A DNA stretch of 64,000 bases, from positions 16,690,267 to 16,754,266 of the forward strand of contig OY540809.1 of the NCBI GenBank assembly GCA_961205875.1, read 5' to 3'. This stretch comes from Sialis fuliginosa (taxonomy: Eukaryota; Arthropoda; Insecta; Megaloptera; Sialidae). The position numbers were made by a program, and so were the translations under genes. Under the pieces are notes generated by a model, which saw nothing but the letters and a program-made list of their open reading frames with translations, did not search any database and was not told the DNA's origin. Below, piece by piece: positions 11,251 to 26,087 of this stretch (position 1 is its first letter; the number at the start of each line of letters is the position of its first letter).

Positions 11251-13635
11251 AAAATTAGGTACAGGACGACAATAGTTGGAATCGCCGGCAAAAGGGATTA
11301 AAAAAAGGGGAAAAATAAATGCAGGTCGATTCGCGTGGCGGGGTGGGTGGGGGGTGAGTTTTAGGGGTTGAAAATGGTTTTTTGTGTTTTCCGGCGAAGT
11401 TTAACTTTTAATCGAAAAGTGATCAATAGACAAGTGATAGATAATTAAAAAACCTACAATTTTGATTCAGGGTATTTTTCAACATAACCTCAAATTTCAC
11501 GAGATATGGGCAAAAAACCGGGTTTTTGATTTTTTCAGTTTTTTGTCAAAAAAAAAAATTTCATACACTTGTTATTTTGATAACTTGTATATTTTACGTT
11601 CTTACATAATCCTGATTTGCCCGAAATTTGTAACTTGAATAGTTTTTGAGATATTAACAATTTCCAAAAAAAACGAATTTTTTTCAATCAAAAACTTTCA
11701 CGAAAAAATTTTTGATTTTTGAACTTTTTCTGGTCCCATTTTTTTCGTATTGAATTAAACTTTAAGATTAAGAAGAAAAAAAAATACCCTTACATTTAAA
11801 AACTCTGTCAAAATTGTGAAAAACCAAAAATGACGATATCTGAAAAACGAAATTCTTCAATTATTGTTAATATTCGCTCGATATTGAGATAAAATACAAT
11901 AATAAAATATACTTTTAATAACGAATCAATAGTTTACAGTGTTTAATGGAATGTCATCATTAATTGTTTTAATAAATTACTTAACTTTTGAAATTATGTT
12001 CATATTTTTGCAGCAGTTGTTTACTTTTTATATATGTATAAAAATGTACATTATTTTTAATTCGAAAAATTTTTACATTATAATAAAAATCAATACAGGT
12101 GTAGTATAGCATGTATAGTTTAAAATTAAATTATTAAAAACTAAACCTCGTTTCGGAGTAGCATAGGCAGACGACAATTGACTTATATTTTTGTTGGAGT
12201 AATAAGTAACGGCCATCGTTATATCAGTAAGTATCATTTTAAGACCACTTTGGGCTGTCAATTTATGAAGTGTTAAATTTATTTTTTTATGTTATCAAAG
12301 AAATAAAAAGCTATACTTAAAGTGCTGCAGCAAATATTTTTTGTTAATTACATAGCTAAGACTTACGGAAATATTTTATACCATGATTTTTTTTACATTT
12401 CGATAAAAAAATTATTATTTTTCGCTGCTGTGGCGTTATGCAATAAGCAAACAATATTTTTTTTATATTGGAAAATTTGTGACGTTACGATTTTTTGTAC
12501 TGTATTTACATGTTCTTTTTTAGTTGTCCGTAATAATTTACCTTTCTTTAAATTATTTCAAAACTTTATTGAACATTACAAAAGTAGTTTTTTACTAAAT
12601 ATAATAAATATAATCTATGGAGACGTAAGTGATTCAGAGGACATCGCCAACGAAGCATCAGCAAATGCAGATCATTCTATTGAAGATGAAGATATTGGAG
12701 ATTCAGAAGAAGATGAAGAAGACAGTTCCTCTGAATCAGGTGAAGCTGAGCCAATGTTAAAAAAAAGAAAAGTTAAATAAACAAAATTTCTTAAATCTAT
12801 GATAAAAAAATACTTTATTAATAATGTTTTTAACTTTTATCATATAAAATATAATTTATGATTTCAATATTACGAAAAAATTATTTATTTATCGCATTCC
12901 ACTTCCTTTAGTTTAAGCTGCACTTACCTAAAATCATTTTATTTTTCTTTCATTTCTATTTATTATTGTAAGTATATATTTTATTATTGTATTTTATCTC
13001 AATATCGAGCGAATATTAACAATAATTGAAGAATTTCGTTTTTCAGATATCGTCATTTTTGGTTTTTCACAATTTTGACAGAGTTTTTAAATGTAAGGGT
13101 ATTTTTTTTTCTTCTTAATCTTAAAGTTTAATTCAATACGAAAAAAATGGGACCAGAAAAAGTTCAAAAATCAAAAATTTTTTCGTGAAAGTTTTTGATT
13201 GAAAAAAATTCGTTTTTTTTGGAAATTGTTAATATCTCAAAAACTATTCAAGTTACAAATTTCGGGCAAATCAGGATTATGTAAGAACGTAAAATATACA
13301 AGTTATCAAAATAACAAGTGTATGAAATTTTTTTTTTTGACAAAAAACTGAAAAAATCAAAAACCCGGTTTTTTGCCCATATCTCGTGAAATTTGAGGTT
13401 ATGTTGAAAAATACCCTGAATCAAAATTGTAGGTTTTTTAATTATCTATCACTTGTCTATTGATCACTTTTCGATTAAAAGTTAAACTTCGCCGGAAAAC
13501 ACAAAAAACCATTTTCAACCCCTAAAACTCACCCCCCACCCACCCCGCCACGCGAATCGACCTGCATTTATTTTTCCCCTTTTTTTAATCCCTTTTGCCG
13601 GCGATTCCAACTATTGTCGTCCTGTACCTAATTTT
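11251..13635. mobile_element. element with ~650-bp terminal inverted repeats
   Basis: The segments 11251-11911 and 12976-13635 are inverted copies over about 655 bp and look nearly identical by eye. The outer tips read TTAGGTACAGGACGAC. The unique core of about 1.06 kb (11912-12975) holds one reading frame with an acidic tail. No clear target duplication is visible. It lies within the TA-flanked element, just downstream of the pipsqueak exon. Long, nearly identical arms imply a young or gene-converted insertion. The superfamily is not recognised. Confidence 0.8.
12622..12780 (+). CDS. acidic-tail reading frame ending in KKRKVK
   Basis: This frame lies in the unique core of the long-inverted-repeat element. 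It reads GDVSDSEDIANEASANADHS, continues with a dense Asp/Glu/Ser tract, and ends LKKRKVK-stop, which resembles a basic nuclear-localisation signal. The frame stays open upstream to 12322, but that part is Phe/Ile-rich and looks non-coding. It is probably the last exon or degraded 3' end of a nuclear protein, either transposase or captured gene. No family is recognised. Confidence 0.4.
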   Translation, partial: DVSDSEDIANEASANADHSIEDEDIGDSEEDEEDSSSESGEAEPMLKKRKVK

Positions 13636-14223
13636 TTTTTTCTAAAAAGGTATTTTCCCTGGGCTATAACATCTATTCTTAATTCAAACTTATACTGTTG
13701 GTTATTTTTTTAAATTTGTTTTGTGCGATTTATTTTAATTTTTTATGAATAAATGTAGTTTCATTTTCTTATAATAAAAACAAAATCCATATGTATAATA
13801 TTTGGAATTTTTTTGGACAGACGTGAGCCTCGGATAAAAGTCGATAAAACACATGCTTAACTTTGCTCTATCTACTTAAATAATGGCGTTATAATGAAAA
13901 ACTATAGAATGGAGCAAAGTAACCCCGGCCTATGGGAAACTTTGCTCCACTTTTTAACAAAAAAAATTAAACATTACTTTACTATTTATCAAATAAGTGT
14001 CCATGTAAATATGTTGTATTAGATCCCATATATAAGTACTAAACGGAAAAAAGTCATTTCTATCGATTTTTCTATTTATTTCTATAGAGTTTTAAAAAAT
14101 AATCATAAAAGTGGAGCAAAGTAACCCCGGTTTACGGTAACAGTTGGCTAGAACTAGGTGTAGCCGCTTGCATTCGGCTAGAACTAGGTGTAGCCGGCTA
14201 CACCTAGTTCTAGCCAACTGTTA

Positions 14224-15026
14224 TCGGCTAGAACTAGGTGTGGAATCTCGATATCAGTTTTTGGTTTGATGTTTATGTAAATATGCATGCTCGAATATTG
14301 ATGTTCTTTTGTATGGATATCTTGAATGTGGGGATTATAAACTATAGTTTAAAAAATATGCGTTACTTTTTATTATATCAAATTAAATTTGTAGTAATGT
14401 TATGTACTATATTGTCTTTAGTATATTGAATATTGATGTTCTTTTGTAAGGATTTCTTGAATGTGGGGCTTATAAATTTTATTTATTTAATATTATTCTA
14501 CAGAACACCGTTTTTCTGTTTGAAGAGAAGTTTGCTGACTGTCCCAGTGGTGTAGTAAGAAAAAATTTCGGGGGGGGGGGGGGGGGGTTAATACATGAGT
14601 TAAATTTTTTGAAGGTATTTTGAACTGTTTTTTTAAGAACACTGAATATTTCGGGGGGAGGGGGTCGTCTCCAACCCACCCCCTTACTACGCCACTCGAT
14701 TGTTCTTTATATTAGGGTTAATAAGTTTAAGTTTAATTTTTTGTTACTAATATATATTTAACCCCCCCCCTCGAAAAATTTTCTTACTACGCCACTGGGA
14801 CAGTCATCAAAAATAAACGTAGAAATGTTTTAATTTGATACAATAAAATGTAACGCATATTTTTTAAACTATAGTTTATAAGCCCCACATTCAAGAAATC
14901 CATATAAAAAAACCTCAATACTCAAGCATATATACATATACCAGCAAATGTATACTATTCATAAACAACAACAAAAAAACTGATATCGAGATTCCACACC
15001 TAGTTCTAGTCGATAACAGTTGGCTA
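14224..15026. repeat. palindromic segment with a nested poly-G element
   Basis: The arm at 14224-14389 (ggaatctcgatatcag, then ttgaatgtggggattataaa) is repeated inverted at about 14833-15026. Part of it, ttcttgaatgtggggcttat, also recurs directly at 14450. Inside, 14541-14571 (cagtggtgtagtaag, then a long G run) and 14761-14804 (a C run, then cttactacgccactg) form another inverted pair, so an element is nested in the palindrome. Confidence 0.65.
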
Positions 15027-15120
15027 CACCTAGTTCTAACCGAATACAATCGGCTACACCTAGTTCTAGCCGATTATAATCGGCTACACCTAGTTCTAGC
15101 CGCACTTCGGGTTTTAGCCG

Positions 15121-15735
15121 TAATATATATACATAAAACTAGTCAAGAAATTCGCTGAGATTAATTTTTTGTTTTATTCCAATGATTTTTTTATCGAAGC
15201 ACTAGACTATAAATAAATTAAATCAATTTAATATTAAAATTGTTCTGTTTGAAAGATTGAAAAATATAAAAAATAAGTTTTAAAAAATCTCAAAAAATAG
15301 ATTATAAAATAATTTAGAGTACTTATAAATAATATAACTTATTGTTAGATTACATCCGTAAATATAGTGCTATATATCTATTATGTAATAATTTAATAAA
15401 TATTTTTTGAAATTCGCGCTTTTAACAGGCAAAAGTAGAAGATTACAGTGATTACAGTAGACGTTCCATACTGTAAATGTAGTGAACAGATCCATAGTGT
15501 AAATCCTGTCTGTTTATACTGTGAGCGTGTTTACCACCTACGTCCTGGAGTGACTCCAAGGTATATCTTTACATACCTTGCGAGTGACTATATATATGTT
15601 GTGCGACCAATTATAAGATGTTCGCGGCATAAATGACAGTTGTACACAAGGTATGTAAAGTATAAAGTAGTTTTATAACTCGACGTGAGAGAGGGACACG
15701 TCATCTAGTATGCCTACCTACGAGGTAATCTGTGT
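15121..15735. other. intergenic region between transposon blocks
   Basis: No gene is recognised. A short frame at 15448-15636 with several Cys residues has no upstream support and no family match that I can see. The remainder is AT-rich. Confidence 0.4.
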
Positions 15736-16235
15736 ATATTTACTAGAGATCAGATCGGACCTTAAAAAAGTGGCCCGATCCGATCCGAAACTTTTTTTTT
15801 TCGGCCCGGTCCGATTTATAAGATTTTATATTAAGGTCCGATCCGACCCGATCTGATTTACACTAAGGTCCGATCCGATCCGGTCCGAACATAACAAACA
15901 AAAATTAAGCCCGGTCCGATCCGATCCGAATTTCGGACCGGGTATTTCGGGCCGGCCCGAACCGAACTGATCTCAGAAAATTGTATTGTTTTACAATACA
16001 ATTTTTTTTTGATAGTTCATATAATAAATTATAGATATATATTAAAAAGGAATAGTCCAGTACATTTAGACGAAAAATAGCTGTGTCTGGGGAAAAATTC
16101 GCAATAAGCTGAATTTTTGTATAAACCTTCATTTTGTCTTTATAATTAAGGTACCAAAAGTCCCCAACAATCCCATGCGAGCATACTTTTTTACAGCCCA
16201 CAAAAGGTGCTAACAATTAGTTATAAGTAAATATA

Positions 16236-17192
16236 TATAAACTAGCTGCTACCCGCGACTTCGCTCGCGTGGATTTCGAAACCCTTCATATGTGACAGGG
16301 GGTAAAATATTAAATTTATCTTATTTTTAGTTTTCTTTAATTATACAAAATCGTAAATGTGTCGGCTCCTATGCGAGATAGAGGGGTTTTTCCGCCCTAA
16401 AACCCCCACCCCCGTGGTATTTTTCCCGCTGGATCGAATAAAACCACTTACAACCCTTCATATGTAACGGGTAAAATATTAATTACTAAAAAAAATTTAA
16501 AATTTTCCTCCCCCTTGCAATTCCTTAGGGGTTGAATTTTCGAGATATGAAATAGCCTTAATCCGTCCTTGGGATGTAAGCCATCTCACTGCCAAATTTC
16601 ATCAAAATCGGTAAAGCAGTTTAGTCGTGAACAGGTAACAAATAGACAGACTGAGAGATACACTTTCGCATTTATAATATAAGTCGCGACTCCTATGTAA
16701 GATAAGGGGTTGTTTTGTCCCCCTAATAATCCCTCTTCCGTAGTATTTTTGCCCGCCAGATCGAATGTAATCAATTACAACTCTTCATATGTGACAGGGG
16801 GTAAAATATTAAATTTTTCTTATTTTTAGTTTTCTTTCATTATACAAAATCGTAAATATCTCGGCTCCTATGCGAGATAGAGGGTTGTTTTGACCCCTAA
16901 AACCTACGCCCCCGTGGTATTTTTCCCGCCGGATCGAATAAAACCACTTACAACCCTTCATATGTATCGGGGGGTAAAATAATAATTACTAAAAAAAATT
17001 AAAAAATTTCTACCAACTTGCAATTTCTTAGGGGTTGAATTTTTAAGATACGAAATAGCCTATGTCCGTCCTCGGGATGCAAGCTATCTCACTGCCAAAT
17101 TTCATCAAAATCGGTAAAGCGGTTTAGCCGTGAAAAGGTAACAAACAGAAAACAGACAGACAAACACACTTTCGCATTTATAATATTAGTAT
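16236..17192 (+). repeat. retroposon-like tails (two diverged copies)
   Basis: Starts actagctgctacccgcgact, contains ccaaatttcatcaaaatcgg, and ends ttcgcatttataatattagt. These sequences are widespread in insect genomes at the 3' ends of LINE/SINE-type retroposons. Two diverged copies follow each other (about 16236-16680 and 16685-17192). A third partial copy is at 17768-17985. None is coding. Confidence 0.65.
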
Positions 17193-18402
17193 GGATATCG
17201 TAAAATGTCCAAATATTACTTTACTTAATATTTTATTAACTAATTAAAATTTGAACAATAAAACTTAAATTTTTCGAAGAATTTTGATTTGAAAAATTGT
17301 GATTCGAAAAATTGTGTTTCGAAAAATTTACACCAAACCTAATAATTAATTTCGATATTTTACCTTTCATAGAAGTGAAATGTTTCTTCATATTTAAATT
17401 TTCAATCAATATAGGCATTTCAAAATATTTAATTGTTAATATGTGTCAAAAATCATTTAATTGTTCGACAAAATATTTTAAAGAGACATAATCATAGTAA
17501 CCTAAATTAATAAAATAAAATATTGAAACCGTAAATTATAAAATTCCGTATTCCATGGCTAGGTACTATGTTTTTATATACCTAAATTATAACGTATTTT
17601 GTTTATTTTCTCCTCTTTAACATATCTTTTTCAAAAATCAGACACGGGTTTATGGTTGTCAATTAACCAAAGTATTTGAAAAAAATTAAAAAAATCTAAT
17701 ATCGGTTTTTGTTTTGATACTTTTTTACATCAAAACTTTTTTTTTCCTTTTTTTTCCTTTTTTTAAAATAATAATTACTAAAAAAAATTAAAAAATTTCT
17801 ACCCCCTTGCAATTTCTTAGGGGTTGAATTTTTAAGATACGAAATAGCCTATGTCCGTCCTCAGGATGCAAGCTATCTCACTGCCAAATTTCATCAAAAT
17901 CGGTAAAGCGGTTTAGCCGTGAAAAGGTAACAAACAGAAAACAGACAGACAAACACACTTTCGCATTTATAATATTAGTATGGATATCGTAAAATGTCCA
18001 AATATTACTTTACTTAATATTTTATTAACTAATTAAAATTTGAACAATAAAACTTAAATTTTTCGAAAAATTGTTCATTCGAAGAATTTTGATTTGAAAA
18101 ATTGTGATTCGAAAAATTGTGTTTCGAAAAATTTACACCAAACCTAATAATTAATTTCGATATTTTACCTTTCATAGAAGTGAAATGTTTCTTCATATTT
18201 AAATTTTCAATCAATATAGGCATTTCAAAATATTTAATTGTTAATATGTGTCAAAAATCATTTAATTGTTCGACAAAATATTTTAAAGAGACATAATCAT
18301 AGTAACCTAAATTAATAAAATAAAATATTGAAACCGTAAATTATAAAATTCCGTATTCCATGGCTAGGTACTATGTTTTTATATACCTAAATTATAACAT
18401 AC
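16980..18402 (+). repeat. recent direct duplication of ~615 bp
   Basis: The segment 16980-17594 is repeated nearly unchanged at 17768-18402, including an identical retroposon tail and the unit ttcgaaaaattgtg. The second copy has one extra short unit near 18069. Between the copies sits a 173-bp T-rich block (17594-17766) whose near-twin lies at 20340-20512. This implies duplication by recombination or by insertion together with that repeat. Confidence 0.8.
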
Positions 18403-19128
18403 CTGGTTAAATTATTTCTATATCGTCCCCTCCAAGGCAAAGTATCGTAAGATACACTTTTTGCGAAATTGAGTTATCGATTCTAAAAATCTCATATATA
18501 AGCGACAAAATTCTCTTTTCCGCTAAAAAATCTGTTAAAACTTTTATCGTATTCCTCCAGACAATGTATTCTAAGCACCGATATCTGTTTTATGAAATAT
18601 CGTAACCAACAATAATATAGTATCGTAACCAGTGACGTAGCTAGCCCTGAGTGGATCCTGACTGGCCTATATGGTAGGTACTTTCCCGCGACGGAATAAT
18701 ATAGTGCTGTGACGGAGTGCTTTCTTATTTATTCATTAGAGCTGGGTTTTTATCAATTTTAATTTTATTAATTTTAAGATATTTTAGAAAAATCGTACCT
18801 GTTAAAACTTTATTGCACAAACTAAATATGGTTTCTCTATGAGGTTTTTTCAATATATTTTTTACCCTCAATAACTCAATTTGGTTGATATTGAAGTATG
18901 ATGTAGAACAGTGCTTCCTAAACTTTTCCTACGACAGAACACTTCACAAATCCTGAAATTTTAATGGAACGTCTTGGTTATTTTGTAAGTAATATATAAA
19001 ATAAGGAAAAAAGTAAATTTAAATCAGTCAAGCATGTTTGAACTTCTCGCAGCATTTAAAAACATTGAATATTAACTTTGATATTTTTTACGCTTAAACT
19101 GATAAGACATACGTTATATATCGTAGTA

Positions 19129-19417
19129 CAGGTATTCCTCGACTTACAACCGAGATAGGTTTCTAAACATCGATCGTAAATAGAATAAGTTGTAAGTTAA
19201 CACGTACAATATGTACATATTTTTGCTTTGGACGTTTTCCTTGATGTGAAGCGAATCGCATTTTCTATACATAACAAACAGTTGCGGGTTCCCAAAAATA
19301 TCTACATAAATAATAATAAATTACATTTTTGGGAAATTCCCGGAACTGTTTGTTTCATTTATGTAATATGTGCATGTAAGAAAGAGACAAAGACAATTAT
19401 AAGTCGAGGATTACCTG
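19129..19417. mobile_element. Tc1/mariner-type MITE, 289 bp
   Basis: Ends CAGGTATTCCTCGACTTAC and inverse (CAGGTAATCCTCGACTTA read from the right) are flanked by TA on both sides. The interior is also palindromic around a short centre (acaaacagttgcgggttccc versus gggaaattcccggaactgtt). It encodes no transposase. Confidence 0.8.
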
Positions 19418-20339
19418 TATATTTGTTTACGATGCGTTTTCAACTCTTGTCGTATGAAAATATATTGCATACTAAATACATATTATGACATTTGTTTCTG
19501 ATATGACAACGACAAAAAATTATTTTATGACTTCTGGTACATGTATTGTATTACATCATGTACTTACATGATTTGAACATTTTATGAATATTAAAAATAA
19601 TTTCATTTTTGGTTTTTCTGCTCGTGTCTTTCAAAAATTCATCAATGTGTCTATATAAATACATTATTAGCTCTTGTAGATACTCGTACACCCTTTGTAC
19701 AATTAATTAATTAATTACAATCAAATATAGGTCTTGTCAATTGAATGAAGCTTTCGTAACAATTTGCAATAAATCAACATCTTGTTTTAATTTTGTAAAT
19801 GTACATTTTAGGTTAGTACATTGGGTAAAGATGACAGATATACAGTTTCAAACAACAATTAAAATAATATCATTTAAAATTACAATGTTAATTTGAAATT
19901 ATATAAATTCTTCTGATATTTATGATTACAAATAAATATAATAAAATACCTATACCTATGAAAGTAAAAATATTGATAATTCAATGACTTAAGATTAAAA
20001 AAATGTCATTATATACTTAATTTTTATTTGTACCGGGAACACATATCTATCGCCGAATGTTGGTCGAATTGTGTCCGAATGCTGTAATTGTTTGTCTTCA
20101 ATTTTTTTGTCAAATTTATTTATGAAAATTTAAATTATATATTACATTAGAGTTGTGCATATTTTTTCATTCGTTATGTTCTTTATATTTCTTTTTTGTT
20201 ATATTTTATTGTTCACTTCAAAATTTTAAATGGCCACTGACATTTAAATTTTTTTAAAATAATCAATAAAATATAATGTATCCATAGTTACGACATTTGC
20301 AATTAATTTAGTAAATGCTTAAAGCGCATTATATGTAAA

Positions 20340-20776
20340 CGTATTTTGTTTATTTTCTCCTCTTTAACATATCTTTTTCAAAAATCAGACACGGGTTTAT
20401 GGTTGTCAATTAACCAAAGTATTTGAAAAAAATTAAAAAAATCTAATATCGGTTTTCGTTTTGATACTTTTTTACATCAAAACTTTTTTTTTCCTTTTTT
20501 TTTCTTTTTTTTTAAATCTGAAATTTGAACCTTACATTATATCGCCCAAGGAATATAAAAAAAATAATAAAAAAATTCTAACTTTTTTTTTTTAAAATTG
20601 GGGGCCCCTTGTTACCCCATTTATAAACTTTTTCAAAAAAGGCCCACTAGTTGTTATTTTTTACCCCCAAGGAATGTATATACCAAATTTCAAGTTTCTC
20701 CGATGAGTGGAAATGGTCAAAAAAATGATTATCAGTCAGTCAGTCAGTCAGGGCACTTCGTTATATATAGTAGATA
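20340..20776 (+). repeat. dispersed repeat with CAGT array and T-rich core
   Basis: The first 173 bp duplicate 17594-17766. Further on come ccaaatttcaagtttctccg, five cagt units near 20735 and the terminal ttatatatagtagataaa. That order is typical of an insect retroposon 3' end. There is no coding region. Confidence 0.55.
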
Positions 20777-20789
20777 AATAAGTAAATAG

Positions 20790-21917
20790 TATCTATTGGT
20801 TCTATGACTAAAATAGTTATTATCAAATATAAAGTTTAGAAAATTACCTACAATAAAGATCTTACAACTTTTTTCGTACAAGTAATCGTTTTCGCTTATT
20901 AAGAGGGTATTCTAGTCTAAAAATGTGAAAATATCAATTTTTTTTTTACATTTTATCAATAAACAGGGTTTCAAAAATATGTGTTCAAAACCCTATACCT
21001 CAATTCCGAAAACTGACGGAGTTACAGCGATTTGAAGATGATGCGTAGCATTGAATAGCCAGCTATGTATAAATATTAAACGCGTTTTTCTCGAAATTGA
21101 AAACTGAAAATGGCTGCCATAATATCACAAGATTTACTGAACCGATTGACTTCAAATTTGCTGTGTACCTTCAGTACACATGTTATTACCACCGTTAGCA
21201 GAATTGAGTCAAAAACATTTTTTTTATTGTATAGATAGCGAAAGATTAAAAACGTAAAAAAAATAAAAATGAATCGTATGTAGGTAATTTTTATCGTAAT
21301 TATATCAGTGGCCAACAAAACCAATAATTTTCTGTATATATATGTTGGGCTATAGCGGGTTGCAAAAAAATAATAATAATAAGTATAATATAAAAATGGC
21401 GGCATTTTGAAAAGTGACTATACATTTTTATTTTTTTTATGTTTTTAATCTTTCGCTATCTATACAATAAAAAAAAATGTTTTTGACTCAATTCTGCTAA
21501 CGGTATTAATAACATGTGTACTGAAGGTATATACACAGCAAATTTGAAGTCAATCGGTTCAGTAGATCTTGTGATATTATGGCAGCCATTTTCAGTTTTC
21601 AATTTCGAGAAAAACGCGTTTAATATTTATACATAGCATAGCTGGCTATTCAATGCTACGCATCATCTTCAAATCGCTGTAACTCCGTCAGTTTTCGGAA
21701 TTGAGGTATAGGGTTTTGAACACATATTTTTGAAACCCTGTTTATTGATAAAATTTAAAAAAATGTTTTTGATATTTTCACATTTTTAGACTAGAATACC
21801 CTCTTAATAAGCGAAAACGATTACTTGTACGAAAAAAGTTGTAAGATCTTTATTGTAGGTAATTTTCTAAACTTTAAATTTGATAATAACTATTTTAGTC
21901 ATAGAACCAATAGATAC
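20790..21917. mobile_element. foldback element with ~485-bp arms
   Basis: The left arm (about 20790-21270) and right arm (about 21422-21917) are inverted copies with few differences, sharing for example gcgaaaacgattacttgtac and cgctgtaactccgtcag. A spacer of about 150 bp separates them. A transcript through it would form a long hairpin. There are no coding sequences. The architecture (arms of about 0.5 kb, 150-bp spacer) is the same as at 61030-62161 although the sequences differ. Confidence 0.8.
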
Positions 21918-22650
21918 AGAGATATTTACTTAAAACTAATTGTTAGCACCTTTTGTGGGCTGTAAAAAAGTATGCTCGCATGGGATTGTTGGGGACTTTT
22001 GGTACCTTAATTATAAAGACAAAATGAAGGTGTATACAAAAATTCAGCTTATTGCGAATTTTTCCCCAGTGAAAACCTAATGTTCCTGGACTAGAAGTAT
22101 ATAATATAAAAATATACTAATTCTAACCTGACTTGAACGATGTTTAGTAAACAATTAAATTACTGATTATATACGTTCAATTAGAGTATTTAATTTCTTT
22201 TATAAAAAAAATAAGTAAAACTAATGAAAAATATTAAAAATACCTTTTCTTAAAAAATACTAGCAATAAAATGTACTATTGCGTATAGGTTAGGTTATTT
22301 ATTTTTTTATGAAATTATAAGCCAAATTAGTAAAATTATAATTTTGTTAATAATATATAAAATAATAATAAAAGTAATTGTAAGTAAAAGTTTTTTTTTT
22401 AAATAATATATTTATTTATTCTTTAAGTTCCACCCGGCCCGGTCCGAATTATTTTAAGGTAAGGTCCGACCCGGCATGGTCCGATGTATACCAAGGTTCG
22501 GACAGGCCCGATCCGATCCGGTCTGATTTATACTAATTGTAAGGTCCGATCCGATCCGGTCCGAACATTACAAACAAAAATGAAGCCCGATCCGATCCGA
22601 AGTTCGGACCGGGATAAATTCGGATCAGTTCGGGCCGGGCCTGATCTCTA

Positions 22651-22960
22651 GTATTTACTAACCTTGAATTGCCTTGAATGACCTTGAGTTACATAGACGC
22701 GTAAGCGGGGCTTTTCAAAAAGTGGGGATTTTGCAGTGTCCATACAAATTTACAGTATGGAACTTGTACTGTAGAGATGTACGTGTTGTATTCACAGTGC
22801 ACAGAAATGATAAATATTATCTCTATGGTTGTATGTCATTCATTTGACTATTTTATTTTGTGGCCTTAAATTTATAATTAGAATCGGAAGTACCTAGTAA
22901 TGTATATTCTGTGCTAGTAATATTAAATGCCAGTGAAACATTGAATATAAGTATTTCAAG
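22651..22960. other. upstream region of the EGLN gene
   Basis: This region contains the hAT target duplication (22651-22658), three near-repeats of 'ccttgaattg/ccttgaatg/ccttgagtt' at 22663-22690, and the presumed promoter and 5' UTR. No hypoxia-response core (ACGTG) in a convincing setting could be defined; one acgtg occurs at 22780. Confidence 0.35.

Positions 22961-26087
<3,127 letters not shown>

Larger units (their letters stand above)
10426..14137. mobile_element. TA-flanked transposon with pipsqueak-type exon
   Basis: Ends CCGTAAACCGGGGTTACTTT and its inverse are flanked by TA on both sides (10424-10425 and 14138-14139). It sits inside the outer element: removing it rejoins ...ctaactga-TA-acagttggcta, a motif repeated elsewhere in that element. 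The TA duplication plus a pipsqueak-type HTH exon suggests the pogo/Tigger branch of Tc1/mariner. No DDE catalytic domain remains, and most of its interior is occupied by another element at 11251-13635. Confidence 0.75.
10363..15120. mobile_element. outer element of a nested transposon set
   Basis: The left end CGGCTAAAACCCGAAGTGCG is the exact inverse of the right end before 15120. Inside both ends the motif CGGCTAGAACTAGGTGTAGC recurs in both orientations: at 10379-10420 on the left, and at 14147-14245 and 15000-15105 on the right. Flanks are AT repeats (atatatat), so the target duplication is ambiguous. Two further elements and a palindrome are inserted within it. No transposase is recognisable. 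The superfamily is unknown to me. Confidence 0.7.
16053..22093. mobile_element. inverted-repeat pair nested in the hAT-like unit
   Basis: Segments 16053-16228 and 21930-22093 are inverted copies sharing TAGTCCAG tips, ggggaaaaattcgcaataag and aggtgctaacaattag. Between them lie retroposon tails, a duplication and a foldback. This may be one element with 170-bp terminal repeats that later absorbed others, or two related copies in opposite orientation. No coding sequence was identified. Confidence 0.55.
15744..22650. mobile_element. 6.9-kb composite hAT-like unit
   Basis: The ends TAGAGATCAG and CTGATCTCTA are inverted repeats flanked by ATATTTAC (15736-15743) and GTATTTAC (22651-22658), which match at 7 of 8 bases. 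TAGAG ends with an 8-bp duplication fit hAT. Both termini carry dense subterminal arrays of GGTCCGATCCGATCCG in alternating orientation (15755-15965 and 22430-22640). There is no transposase. The interior is filled with other repeats. The left array ends in ctgatctca, so each array may once have been a separate MITE that now mobilises the whole. Confidence 0.7.

Noticed and set aside
12322..12621. Upstream part of the acidic-tail frame as coding sequence
   Set aside because: It is Phe/Ile/Tyr-rich translation of AT-rich DNA without any domain; coding character appears only from about 12622.
21076..21405. 109-codon minus-strand frame in the foldback
   Set aside because: It spans one arm and the spacer of the inverted repeat, is low-complexity, and has no counterpart outside the repeat.
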